Counted from the first letter of the stretch, positions 27,104-35,312 are shown. The stretch is DNA of 64,000 nt from Butyrivibrio sp. (GCA_015056625.1 SVFY01000002.1:124001-188000), one strand, 5' to 3'. The notes: generated from the letters alone by a model not told the origin. Numbers and translations are program-made.

Positions 27104-27150
27104 AAAGCCGCCTAAATGCCGCATCTGACAGGCATTTAGGTGGCTTTTTA
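27104..27150. terminator. Bidirectional terminator between prs and mscL
   Basis: A 17-position stem (27104-27120 with 27131-27147) with one G-T pair and a 10-base loop. As precede and Ts follow, so it suits both convergent genes. Confidence 0.9.
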
Positions 27151-27160
27151 TTATCCCGGG

Positions 27161-27643
27161 TTAAAGCTCAGATGTGCAATGAGGACATCTTGTTGCCTCA
27201 ATATTGATCTCACTTTTACATTTGGGGCAGATCTTTGTTGTCTTTGGAGCTTCTTCTTTTTCTTTCTCAAGTTTTGCTGAGAGCTTGTTCATTCCTTTTA
27301 CGATAAAGAAGATAACAAGTGCCATAAGGATGAAGTTGATAACTACAGTTATGAAGGTTCCGTAGTTAAGTGTAGCTGCTCCAGCTTCCTTGGCTGCCTC
27401 AAGTGTTGCATAGGATCCGCCATCAAGTACGATGAACTTGTTATTGAAGTCAACGCCTCCGGTAAGGAGTCCGATAAGTGGCATGATAATGTCGTCAACA
27501 AGAGAGGAGATTATCTTCTGGAAAGCTCCACCGATGATAACACCAACTGCCATGTCAAGGACGTTACCTCTCATGATAAACTCACGAAATTCACCTGCAA
27601 TGCCCTTACTTTTTCCAGCTGCGTCTTTTATTTTTTCTGTCAT
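27161..27643 (-). CDS. mscL: Large-conductance mechanosensitive channel with C-terminal zinc ribbon
   Basis: The start MTEKIKDAAG is chosen because GGAGG lies 8 bases before it. The ATG at 27658 contains that site. The protein has 160 residues. FREFIMRGNVLDMAVGVIIGGAFQKIISSLVDDIIMP is the conserved first helix and pore. A second span (about 90-112) follows a loop. The channel opens under membrane tension to release solutes after hypo-osmotic shock. After the usual C-terminal helix there is a CPKC...CPHC zinc-ribbon of about 25 residues, an extension absent from E. coli MscL. It is transcribed alone, with promoter TTGCTG-17-TAAAAT upstream. Confidence 0.95.
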   Translation of the reverse strand: MTEKIKDAAGKSKGIAGEFREFIMRGNVLDMAVGVIIGGAFQKIISSLVDDIIMPLIGLLTGGVDFNNKFIVLDGGSYATLEAAKEAGAATLNYGTFITVVINFILMALVIFFIVKGMNKLSAKLEKEKEEAPKTTKICPKCKSEINIEATRCPHCTSEL

Positions 27644-27682
27644 TGTTTTTTCCTCCATTTATTTTTTTCATACACTTAAAAG

Positions 27683-27711
27683 ATTTTATCACATTAACGT
27701 GTCATCAGCAA
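27683..27711 (-). promoter_or_regulatory. Promoter of mscL
   Basis: Minus strand: TTGCTG (27711-27706), a 17-base spacer and TAAAAT (27688-27683), 40 bases before the start codon. Confidence 0.6.
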
Positions 27712-27764
27712 TAAAATGGCGAACTACCATAGATCACCTGGCTGTAATATTTTTTTAGAATTTT

Positions 27765-27793
27765 TTGCCACAATTAAAATATGTTCGTATAAT
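27765..27793 (+). promoter_or_regulatory. Promoter of the double-glycine peptide gene
   Basis: TTGCCA (27765-27770), a 17-base spacer and perfect TATAAT (27788-27793), followed by a ~27-base leader with GGAGG. Confidence 0.75.
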
Positions 27794-27826
27794 GTATTAT
27801 AAAGAAAATATTTGGAGGTTTTTGAT

Positions 27827-27997
27827 ATGACTGAAGATAAGAATAAAGAGATAAAGAATGATAGATTAAAGGAAGAAGAGCTTGGTGACGTTGCAGGTGG
27901 AATGGAGCCAGGATTTTCACTGACAAGAGATGTCCCTGGCAGTCTTGCTAATGCAGGAACTATGGGTACGCCACAGCGTCCAGGCTCCAGAAGATGA
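27827..27997 (+). CDS. Small double-glycine leader peptide (candidate bacteriocin/RiPP precursor or signal peptide)
   Basis: The ATG at 27827 is 9 bases after GGAGG. The peptide has 56 residues. The first 25 are charged and helical and end in LKEEELGDVAGG, the pattern of leaders cleaved after a double glycine by peptidase-containing ABC exporters (ELxxVxGG). The remaining 31 residues (MEPGFSLTRDVPGSLANAG onward) are rich in Gly, Pro, Arg and Ser and have no Cys, arguing against a lanthipeptide core. It has its own near-consensus promoter and its own terminator, which supports a real gene. No modifying enzyme, C39 exporter or immunity gene is adjacent. Those would have to be elsewhere. Confidence 0.75.
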   Translation: MTEDKNKEIKNDRLKEEELGDVAGGMEPGFSLTRDVPGSLANAGTMGTPQRPGSRR

Positions 27998-28016
27998 GAT
28001 AAAGCATTTAAAATTA

Positions 28017-28046
28017 AAATCCCACACCGTAGATGGTGTGGGATTT
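28017..28046. terminator. Terminator of the double-glycine peptide gene and of lacI
   Basis: A perfect 12-bp stem AAATCCCACACC/GGTGTGGGATTT (28017-28028 with 28035-28046). It lies between convergent genes and has A/T tracts on both sides. Confidence 0.85.
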
Positions 28047-28056
28047 AATTGTGTGT

Positions 28057-29079
28057 TTAAAAACTGGTTGAACCTCTCTTTACAAGTTCGCCGGAAAAGA
28101 TGGTCTTCTGAGGCATCTCGCTCTGAGAGAGGGTACCGATAAGCGTCTTGACCAGCTGGATGCACATGTCTTCAAGTCTGTTGTCTATGGAAGACAGTTC
28201 AGGCTCTGAACAGTGTGCAAGAATAGAGTTGTTGTAGCCAACAATCTGAAGCTCTGAAGGTACCTTTATATGATTGGCCCTCGCATAGTTCATAGCGCCT
28301 ATTGCAAGGAAGTCATCGCTTGTTACAATGCCATCGAACTTAACACCTTTTTTGACGATGGCTTCAACAAAGCCCTTAACTCCGTCGATATCCTCATGGC
28401 TTCCCTTAAAGCATTGCATCAGCTCTTTCTTTAGTGGAACATCATGAGTCAGAAGAGCGTTCTGATAACCTGCAAGCTTTTTAAGACCTGAGTATGAGTT
28501 GGAGTTATAAAGGTACAGGATATTCGCAGCTCCATTAAGCAGCATCTGCTCAGTTGCATCCTGTGTTGCCTTATAGTCATCGCAGAGAGTGCAGTAGACA
28601 TTATTGCAATCAAAGTCAGCATTAAGGAGCATAATTGGCACCTGACTTGCTGCGTCTCTGACATACTGATTGTCTTCAGGATTGTTTAGGATAAAGTTTG
28701 AACCGATCATTACTACAGCGTCAACGTGCTGGGACAGCAGAAGATTTAATGATTCTTTCTTGCCCTCAAGCTCATAGCCAGTACATCCAAGGACAGAGTG
28801 GTAACCACTCTCACGAAGGTTCTGCTCGATAAAATAGATGGCCTTGGCAAGGTAAAGATCGGAAGCATCAGCGCAAAGAATACCAATGGTCTTCATTGAA
28901 TTAAGACCAAGTCCTCTGGCAAATGCATTTGGTTTATATCCGTACTGCTCAATTATGTCCATGACCTTCTTGCGGGTCTTAGGCTTAACATTGGCACTTC
29001 CGTTAAGTACGCGGGAAACAGTGGCAATAGATACGCCTGCCTTTTTAGAGATGTCATAGATCGTCATCTGGTTACTCAT
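28057..29079 (-). CDS. LacI family regulator of the uronate locus
   Basis: The protein has 340 residues. The LacI helix-turn-helix is at the N-terminus (TIYDISKKAGVSIATVSRVLNGSANVKPKTRKKVMDIIEQYGYKPN), followed by a periplasmic-binding-protein-like effector domain (TIGILCADASDLY... FDGIVTSDDFLAIGAMNYA... LQIVGYNN). It starts 3 bases after the uxaC stop, so uxaC and lacI form one transcript and the regulator is probably autoregulated. LacI operators resemble the TGTAAACGCTTACA-type sites found upstream of uxaC, uxaA and the binding-protein gene. A galacturonate or glucuronate catabolite is the likely inducer. Confidence 0.9.
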   Translation of the reverse strand: MSNQMTIYDISKKAGVSIATVSRVLNGSANVKPKTRKKVMDIIEQYGYKPNAFARGLGLNSMKTIGILCADASDLYLAKAIYFIEQNLRESGYHSVLGCTGYELEGKKESLNLLLSQHVDAVVMIGSNFILNNPEDNQYVRDAASQVPIMLLNADFDCNNVYCTLCDDYKATQDATEQMLLNGAANILYLYNSNSYSGLKKLAGYQNALLTHDVPLKKELMQCFKGSHEDIDGVKGFVEAIVKKGVKFDGIVTSDDFLAIGAMNYARANHIKVPSELQIVGYNNSILAHCSEPELSSIDNRLEDMCIQLVKTLIGTLSQSEMPQKTIFSGELVKRGSTSF

Positions 29080-29082
29080 AAA

Positions 29083-30501
29083 TTATCTCGTTTCTAATGG
29101 GAATTTGAAATATCTTACTGCGTTATTATAGGATATGTCTTTTACTATTTCACCAAGAACGGGAAGCTCTTCTTCAGGGAATTCACCGTTTTCTACAAGT
29201 GATCCAAGATAATTGCAAAGAATCCTTCTAAAGTAATCGTGTCTTGTATATGAAGTAAAGCTTCTTGAATCTGTCAGCATTCCAACAAAGCCTGAGAGAT
29301 TTCCAGACTCAGCTACGCACTCAAGCTGCTGCTCCATGCCAAGCTTGGTATCATTGAACCACCATGCTGATCCCTGCTGGATCTTGGCAACAGTAGGAGC
29401 CTCGTTGAAAGCGTTGAGGGTAGTGTTGATGATCTTGTTATCGTTAGGGTTAAGGCTGTAAAGGATAGTCTTAGGAAGAGATCCTTTCTTGTGGAGTGCA
29501 TCAAGGAAATCAGCAAGCTCACCCATTGGATAGTAAGCATCAATTGTATCAAATCCTGTGTCAGGACCGAGCTTTTCGTACATAGGAGTGTTGTTGTCTC
29601 TCTTGCAACCAAAGTGAAGCTGCATTACCCAGTCTCTCTTTGAAATCTCTTCACCTTCAAAGAGCATGAATGCTGTCTGGTATTTTAAATCTTCCTCGTA
29701 GGAGATTGCTTCACCACCCAGTCTCTTTTTGAAGATTGCCTCAATTTCATCGTCAGAAGCAGGGCGGTACATAACATACTCAAGAGCGTGGTCTGTTACA
29801 TTGCAGCCTTTTTCAGCGAAATAATCAAGTCTTATTCTGAGAGCCTTCTTGAGGGCATCAAAAGAGTCGATATTTACACCGCTTACTTCTGAAAGAGTCT
29901 TGATATATGATGTGAATTCAGGCTTTGAAATATTCTTGGCCTTGTCAGGTCTCCATGCTGGAAGAACCTTTACATCAAAAGAAGTATCTGCCTTGATCTT
30001 GTCGTGCCACTCAAGGGTATCAACAGGATCATCTGTTGTGCAGATAAGAGTTACATTAGACATCTTAATGAGCTTTCTTACACTCATATCAGGAGACTGA
30101 AGAACTTTGTTGCAAAGCTCATAAACTTCCTCAGCTGTTCTTGAATTAAGAACGCCTTCATATCCAAAATACTTGCGAAGCTCAAGGTGTGCCCAGTGGT
30201 AAAGAGGATTACCAACAGCCTTCTCAAGGCACTTTGCAAACATAAGGAACTTCTCCTTATCAGAAGCATCGCCTGTCATATACTTTTCATCAAGGCCAAA
30301 TGCACGCATGAGACGCCACTTATAATGGTCTCCCCCGAGCCATACCTGAGTGATAGTATCAAAATGACGATCCTCAGCTATTTCCTTAGGACTGATGTGA
30401 CAGTGGTAGTCAAGGATTGGCATGTTCTCTGAATAATCATGGTACAAAACCTTGGCAGCTTCTGTCTGGAGAAGAAAATCTCTGTCCATAAATTTTTTCA
30501 T
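29083..30501 (-). CDS. uxaC: Glucuronate (uronate) isomerase
   Basis: The start MKKFMDRDF is chosen because GGAGGG lies 7 bases upstream. A start at 30516 would contain that site. The protein has 472 residues, the usual length. It interconverts glucuronate with fructuronate and galacturonate with tagaturonate in the cytoplasm. Diagnostic features are MPILDYHCHISPKEIAEDR (metal-binding HxH of the amidohydrolase-like fold), WLGGDHYKWRLMRAFG, TTDDPVDTLEWH, LPAWRPDKA, MQLHFGCKRDNN and GMLTDSRSFTSYTRHDYFRRILC. It is the first gene of the minus-strand unit and diverges from uxaA, the dehydratase two steps later in the pathway. The altronate/mannonate oxidoreductase gene is not in the window. Confidence 0.97.
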   Translation of the reverse strand: MKKFMDRDFLLQTEAAKVLYHDYSENMPILDYHCHISPKEIAEDRHFDTITQVWLGGDHYKWRLMRAFGLDEKYMTGDASDKEKFLMFAKCLEKAVGNPLYHWAHLELRKYFGYEGVLNSRTAEEVYELCNKVLQSPDMSVRKLIKMSNVTLICTTDDPVDTLEWHDKIKADTSFDVKVLPAWRPDKAKNISKPEFTSYIKTLSEVSGVNIDSFDALKKALRIRLDYFAEKGCNVTDHALEYVMYRPASDDEIEAIFKKRLGGEAISYEEDLKYQTAFMLFEGEEISKRDWVMQLHFGCKRDNNTPMYEKLGPDTGFDTIDAYYPMGELADFLDALHKKGSLPKTILYSLNPNDNKIINTTLNAFNEAPTVAKIQQGSAWWFNDTKLGMEQQLECVAESGNLSGFVGMLTDSRSFTSYTRHDYFRRILCNYLGSLVENGEFPEEELPVLGEIVKDISYNNAVRYFKFPLETR

Positions 30502-30528
30502 CGCTATACCCTCCACATAATAAATTCA

Positions 30529-30542
30529 TGAAAGCATTTTCA
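30529..30542 (-). promoter_or_regulatory. Weak cre/LacI-like site in the uxaC leader
   Basis: TGAAAGCATTTTCA differs at one position from a cre-type TGAAARCGYTTTCA palindrome. It lies just downstream of the uxaC promoter, where bound repressor would block transcription. Confidence 0.4.
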
Positions 30543-30559
30543 TATTTTTTTCAAATTGT

Positions 30560-30588
30560 ATTATACAAGAGCCCTGAGCCAAATACAA
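30560..30588 (-). promoter_or_regulatory. Promoter of uxaC-lacI
   Basis: Minus strand: TTGTAT (30588-30583), a 17-base spacer and perfect TATAAT (30565-30560). Confidence 0.75.
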
Positions 30589-30600
30589 TAGAAAAATTCG

Positions 30601-30648
30601 TTGACTTAGTGGCACATTGAATATATGATTTTATTGTAAACGCTTACA
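30601..30648 (+). promoter_or_regulatory. uxaA promoter with overlapping LacI/cre-type operator
   Basis: TTGACT (30601-30606), a 17-base spacer and TATGAT (30624-30629), followed by TGTAAACGCTTACA (30635-30648), which overlaps the expected transcription start. The 14-mer fits the consensus for both CcpA cre sites and LacI-family operators. The local LacI protein or CcpA, or both, could bind it. Confidence 0.7.
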
Positions 30649-30685
30649 GTTAATCGTGTTTTTTGTTTTAGAAGGGGTAGGGTAT

Positions 30686-32188
30686 ATGAGCAGATTTTTA
30701 CAGATCCATCCACAGGACAATGTTGTTGTATGTCTTGAGGAGGTAAAAAAAGGTGAGACCTTAAATATTTCAGATGGGAAGACAGTAACTGCAGTTGATG
30801 ACATTCCTGCAGGTCACAAGATCGCTATAAAGGATATCAACAGCGGATCAGATATAGTTAAATATGGCTACGCTATTGGCCATGCTACAGAGGATATTAC
30901 AGTGGGAAGATGGGTGCATACCCACGATATCAAGACCAATCTTGAGGGTATCCTTGATTACAAGTATAATCCGGATACAGCTGATATTGAAAAGAAAATA
31001 TCCCAGATGGCAACTAAAAAGGGAACCTTTAAGGGATTTGTAAGGGCAAACGGCAAGGTTGGTATCAGAAACGAGATCTGGATCATTCCAACAGTTGGAT
31101 GCGTAAACAATATAGCCACAGCCCTTGCCAAGGAGGCAAATGCTTACATCAAGGGAAGTATAGATGAGGTTGTGGCATTTACTCACAACTACGGCTGTTC
31201 CCAGACAGGAGATGATCAGGAGCATACAAGAACGATCCTTTCAGATCTGATCAATCATCCAAATGCAGGCGGAGTGCTGGTTCTGGGACTGGGCTGTGAA
31301 AACAGCAACATCGACGTACTGATGCCTTATTTAGGCAGCTATGATGAAAAGAGGATTAAGTTCCTTGTATGCCAGAAATCTGATGACGAAATGGAAGACG
31401 GAATAAATCTTCTTAAAGAGCTTATTGAAGAGGCTTCCAAGGATGAAAGACAGGAAGCTGACCTCTCTAAACTTGTTATCGGACTTAAGTGTGGAGGAAG
31501 CGATGGATTTTCAGGAATTACAGCTAATCCTCTTGTTGGCCGCATTTCTGACAGGATCATTGAGTATGGCGGAACATCCATACTTACAGAAGTACCTGAG
31601 ATGTTTGGTGCTGAAACAATCCTTATGAACAGATGCAAGGATGAAAAGACCTTTAACGACACTGTAAATATGATAAATGGCTTCAAGGAGTACTTCACCA
31701 AGCAGGGCGAACCTATTTATGAGAATCCTTCTCCTGGAAACAAGGCAGGTGGTATCACAACCCTTGAGGATAAGTCCCTTGGCTGCACACAGAAATCTGG
31801 TGACTACCCGGTAATGAATGTCATGGAATATGGAGAAAGAACTGATGTTACAGGCCTTAACCTTCTTTGTGCTCCAGGAAACGATCTTTGCGCAGCCACA
31901 GCTCTTGCCAGTGCAGGTGCTCAGATTGTTCTTTTTACAACAGGAAGAGGAACACCTTTTGCATGCCCGGTTCCTACTATGAAGATTGCAAGTAATAACA
32001 CAATTGCATCAAAAAAGTCAGGCTGGATCGACTTTAGTGCCGGACAAATACTGGATGGAAGAACATTTGAAGAGCTTACAGATGAACTCTTTGAAAAAAT
32101 TGTAAGAACAGCATCTGGAGAGAAACTTAAGAGTGAAATTGCAGGCTTCCATGACATGGCAATTTGGAAGAGAGGTGTAACTCTGTAA
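30686..32188 (+). CDS. uxaA: Altronate dehydratase
   Basis: The ATG at 30686 follows GAAGGGGTAGGG. The protein has 500 residues. The N-terminal ~95 residues form the SAF domain (IHPQDNVVVCLEEVKKGETL... IPAGHKIAIKDI... YGYAIGHATEDI). The rest is the UxaA catalytic region (FVRANGKVGIRNEIWIIPTVGCVN, VAFTHNYGCSQTGDD, GLKCGGSDGFSGITANPLVG, TEVPEMFGAE, GGITTLEDKSLGCTQKSG). It dehydrates D-altronate to 2-keto-3-deoxygluconate, the galacturonate branch. The related galactarate dehydratase is the alternative, but the divergent uxaC favours UxaA. It is transcribed alone, ending at a strong terminator. Confidence 0.95.
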   Translation: MSRFLQIHPQDNVVVCLEEVKKGETLNISDGKTVTAVDDIPAGHKIAIKDINSGSDIVKYGYAIGHATEDITVGRWVHTHDIKTNLEGILDYKYNPDTADIEKKISQMATKKGTFKGFVRANGKVGIRNEIWIIPTVGCVNNIATALAKEANAYIKGSIDEVVAFTHNYGCSQTGDDQEHTRTILSDLINHPNAGGVLVLGLGCENSNIDVLMPYLGSYDEKRIKFLVCQKSDDEMEDGINLLKELIEEASKDERQEADLSKLVIGLKCGGSDGFSGITANPLVGRISDRIIEYGGTSILTEVPEMFGAETILMNRCKDEKTFNDTVNMINGFKEYFTKQGEPIYENPSPGNKAGGITTLEDKSLGCTQKSGDYPVMNVMEYGERTDVTGLNLLCAPGNDLCAATALASAGAQIVLFTTGRGTPFACPVPTMKIASNNTIASKKSGWIDFSAGQILDGRTFEELTDELFEKIVRTASGEKLKSEIAGFHDMAIWKRGVTL

Positions 32189-32235
32189 AAAGCCTCTTGG
32201 CAAATCTTATAAAGAACGATTACCCATATGTACAT

Positions 32236-32285
32236 ATTGACCAACGGAAACCTATGAAATTTTGGTAACCGTTGGTCAATTTTTT
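32236..32285 (+). terminator. Terminator of uxaA
   Basis: A perfect 12-bp stem ATTGACCAACGG/CCGTTGGTCAAT (32236-32247 with 32269-32280), then a T run. The rest of the gap to 32424 is AT-rich with nothing recognised. Confidence 0.88.
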
Positions 32286-32424
32286 ATGATTTTAGCATTT
32301 TAGACATAGTTTATTAAAAATTTATTGTTAATTTTAGATATGTAAGAGCTTTCTGAAATGCCTTAAAAACGGCATTTGTGGAAAAAAGATGACAAGATTG
32401 TTACAAATCCTACAAAATTCGTAC

Positions 32425-32482
32425 TTGCAAAGGTTTTTAAGACATGATACAGTACGTACATAGGTAAGTGAAAACGCTTACA
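32425..32482 (+). promoter_or_regulatory. Promoter and cre/LacI-type operator of the oligosaccharide uptake operon
   Basis: TTGCAA (32425-32430), a 17-base spacer and an extended -10 (TGATACAGT, box 32448-32453). TGAAAACGCTTACA (32469-32482) lies just after the expected start, sharing the core AAACGCTTACA with the uxaA operator. Confidence 0.65.
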
Positions 32483-32524
32483 TTTTTCTTTCAAAACTAA
32501 TTCATAGGGAGGAAACGAATTACA

Positions 32525-34195
32525 ATGAAAAAGAAAGTCTTATCATTACTTCTTTCAACAGCAATGGTAGCTTCTTTAGCAGCTTGCGGATCTGCAGCTG
32601 ACACAGGAAGCACAGACACACAGTCATCTGACACTACAGCTCAGTCAGGTGATGCAGCTGCTACAGAGACAGCAGAGACAGCAGACGCAGCAGCAGAAGA
32701 CTACGAGCTTACTGACCTCTACATTACAGTAGATGGAACACTTACAGCTAACGTTGACAACGGACAGGACGCATTCGTTGAGCAGTGGGAAGAGGCTGTA
32801 TCTGAGAAACTTGGTCACCCAATCACACTTCACATCAACCAGCCTGAGCACTCTGGCTACAAGGATAACGTAGCTCAGCTTCTTACAACAGGACAGCCTG
32901 GTGATGGACAGTATCCTGATGCTCTTATCATGAGTGCAACAATGTACAAGCAGTATCAGACAACAGGAATCCTTTGGAACATGGCTGATGCTTATGAGAA
33001 CGCTGAGTTCCAGTCAAGGATTACACTTCCTTCAATCAACGAGAACATGAAGACAGCAAACGGCGAGCTTTATGCATTTGCTCCTACATATGGTAACGGA
33101 TGTGTTACTTATGTTAAGCAGTCATGGCTTGATGCAGCTGGTCTTAAGATTGAAGACATCAAGACATTCGATGACTATTACAACATGCTCAAGGCATTCA
33201 CAAAGGATGGCCAGACAGGTGTTATCGCAGCAGGCTTTGGTAAGCTTGACGAGGCTCCTTACATCAACTACATGCCTGAGTTCTGGCAGGGCGCTTACCC
33301 AGCAATCTATCAGAAGGATGGACAGTGGGTTGACGGTTTCCAGGAGCAGGCTACAATCGATGCTCTTAACAGACTTGCACAGGGCTACGCTGATGGCGTA
33401 ATCGATAAGGATACAGAGGAAGCAACAACTAAGGTTGCTCGTGAGAAATGGTTCTCAAACGACCAGACAACATCTGAAGGTGTATTCACATACTGGGCTG
33501 GAACATGGCTTAGAACACTTACAGATAACCTTGACAAGAACGATGTAGATGCAGATCTTGGTGATGACAGACTCGTTCAGCTTGCTCCTATCCAGGAGAT
33601 CAAGGATACATGGGGCGGATACCTCAACCGTGAGGCTCCTGTATGGGTAATCACAGATGATGGCGACGGAAACGATGCTCGTGAGCAGGCTATCTTCGAT
33701 GCACTTATCGAGACAATGCTTGACGGTGATAAGGTTCAGACACTTTGGACATATGGTGCTGAGGATGTTCACTGGTCAACACACGCTGAGTCATTCACAA
33801 CTAACCCTGATGATCCTGAGAAGAAGAAGGATTACGAGTATGCAGAGGGTGAGTTCCACCTTAAGCAGTCTCCTAACGATCCTAACGCTGTATGGAAGAA
33901 GAATCACCTCGATCCAGTACTTGTAATTGCACCTCTTACAAACGGCTTCGTTGATAGCGATCCACTTGTAACAGAAGGCAACAAGTTCTTCACAGAGAAC
34001 TGTGTAGACGCACCTCAGTCTCCTTCATCAGAGACACTTACAGAGGTTGAGGCTGATCTTGCAACAGACAAGACTACATACCTTAACAACGTAGTAGCTG
34101 GCAAGATGACAGCAGAGGATGCTATCGCTGACTACCAGTCAAAGTGGGGCGATACAATCAACACAATTCTTGAAGAGCTCAACAGCGCTGAGTAA
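32525..34195 (+). CDS. Extracellular oligosaccharide-binding lipoprotein
   Basis: The protein has 556 residues. The signal peptide ends in the lipobox LAAC (AACGSAADTG), followed by a Ser/Thr/Ala/Asp linker. The large family 1 solute-binding domain resembles LplA/YtcQ-type proteins of rhamnogalacturonan uptake systems. GGGAGGAAACG precedes the ATG with a rather long 12-base spacing. Codon choice is strongly biased (ACA, GCT, CTT, GTT, CGT) compared with the glycosidase genes downstream, which suggests very high expression. It probably delivers pectin-derived oligosaccharides to the two permeases encoded next. The exact ligand is inferred from the locus only. Confidence 0.9.
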   Translation: MKKKVLSLLLSTAMVASLAACGSAADTGSTDTQSSDTTAQSGDAAATETAETADAAAEDYELTDLYITVDGTLTANVDNGQDAFVEQWEEAVSEKLGHPITLHINQPEHSGYKDNVAQLLTTGQPGDGQYPDALIMSATMYKQYQTTGILWNMADAYENAEFQSRITLPSINENMKTANGELYAFAPTYGNGCVTYVKQSWLDAAGLKIEDIKTFDDYYNMLKAFTKDGQTGVIAAGFGKLDEAPYINYMPEFWQGAYPAIYQKDGQWVDGFQEQATIDALNRLAQGYADGVIDKDTEEATTKVAREKWFSNDQTTSEGVFTYWAGTWLRTLTDNLDKNDVDADLGDDRLVQLAPIQEIKDTWGGYLNREAPVWVITDDGDGNDAREQAIFDALIETMLDGDKVQTLWTYGAEDVHWSTHAESFTTNPDDPEKKKDYEYAEGEFHLKQSPNDPNAVWKKNHLDPVLVIAPLTNGFVDSDPLVTEGNKFFTENCVDAPQSPSSETLTEVEADLATDKTTYLNNVVAGKMTAEDAIADYQSKWGDTINTILEELNSAE

Positions 34196-34240
34196 TTTCT
34201 GTTTTTTGTTCTTTCTTAAAATTTTCTTATAAACTATGTG

Positions 34241-34260
34241 GGCACCGCAGCTGCGGTGCC
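34241..34260 (+). other. Perfect 20-bp GC-rich palindrome between binding-protein and permease genes
   Basis: GGCACCGCAGCTGCGGTGCC has 10-bp arms and no spacer. It is not followed directly by a T run, so it is not a typical terminator. Its place after a highly biased binding-protein gene fits an mRNA-stabilising or attenuating hairpin that lowers permease expression. Confidence 0.7.
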
Positions 34261-34350
34261 CATGTAGAACTAAAAATCTTTTTTCGCTTTACGATCAACA
34301 AACAATCAACAAACAAAAATCCAAGTTTTAAAAATGAATGGGGCAAGAGA

Positions 34351-35301
34351 ATGAGTAAAACACAAAAGGTTACGTCCACAGGGCAAACTCTCAATAAGAA
34401 ACCACTTGGAATGAGAATCTGGAACCACAGAGGCTTCTATTTGATGTTTCTTCCTGTACTGATTTATGTGCTGATAGTTTACTATTGGCCTATGCTGGGT
34501 GTAAGATATGCTTTTTATGACTACACCTTAAAGAAAATTGAATTCGTTGGCCTTAAGCACTTTACCAAGATGTTCTCGGATGCAGACTTTTGGAAGGCCT
34601 TTATCAATACATTGGAGTTGTCTATTATAAAGCTCCTGATAACTACAGGTACTGCCGTAATTGTTTCTGTATTCATCAATGAGATGGCAAATCTGTTTGC
34701 TAAAAAGGTATTGCAGACAGTTATCTACCTTCCTCACTTTATGTCATGGACAGTTACAGCAGCCATCTTCACACTGTTCCTTTCCACATCTTCAACAGGT
34801 TTCGTTAATGAGACTTTGAAGAGCTGGGGATGGATAAAAGAGAGCATCGACTTCATGCACGAGACCGCTCTTTGGAGACCTGTTTACTACCTTGTAAATA
34901 TTTGGAAGGAAACCGGTTGGGGAACTGTCATCTTCCTGGCAACTCTTTCAGGTATCAATCCTGAGCTTTACGAGGCAGCTGATATTGACGGTGCTACAAG
35001 ACTTCAGAAGATCTGGTATGTAACAGTTCCTGAACTTTTAAATACCATCATCATCGTACTGATCCTCAACCTTGCTAAGGTTCTTAACCTGTTTGAGTCA
35101 GTATTCGTTATGTACAATAACCGTGTATTTGAGGTATCTGACGTTATCTCTACATACATCTACCGTAAGACCTTTATGACAGCTATTCCAAACTATGGTT
35201 ATTCAACTGCGGTTGGTCTTTTCAAATCAATTGTAGGATGCGCACTTGTTCTTATCTGCAACAGAGCTAGTAAGAAAGTACGCGGACATGGAATCATTTA
35301 A
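34351..35301 (+). CDS. LplB-type sugar ABC transporter permease
   Basis: The protein has 316 residues with six membrane spans (FYLMFLPVLIYVLIVYYWPMLGVRYAFYDY is the first). The EAA loop is canonical (LYEAADIDGATRLQKIWYVTVPEL). This subfamily works with ~550-residue binding proteins such as the one encoded upstream and imports oligosaccharides of plant cell walls. No ATPase gene is in the operon, so a shared MsmX-like ATPase elsewhere is expected. Spacing to the next permease gene is 11 bases. Confidence 0.92.
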   Translation: MSKTQKVTSTGQTLNKKPLGMRIWNHRGFYLMFLPVLIYVLIVYYWPMLGVRYAFYDYTLKKIEFVGLKHFTKMFSDADFWKAFINTLELSIIKLLITTGTAVIVSVFINEMANLFAKKVLQTVIYLPHFMSWTVTAAIFTLFLSTSSTGFVNETLKSWGWIKESIDFMHETALWRPVYYLVNIWKETGWGTVIFLATLSGINPELYEAADIDGATRLQKIWYVTVPELLNTIIIVLILNLAKVLNLFESVFVMYNNRVFEVSDVISTYIYRKTFMTAIPNYGYSTAVGLFKSIVGCALVLICNRASKKVRGHGII

Positions 35302-35312
35302 GGAGGCTGACG

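Noticed and set aside
29313..29612. 99-residue minus-strand frame inside uxaC
   Set aside because: It is an alternative-frame shadow of the uronate isomerase, with low-complexity Ser/Leu content.
34241..34260. Rho-independent terminator after the binding-protein gene
   Set aside because: No T run follows the palindrome, and the two permease genes without another clear promoter depend on transcription from upstream.
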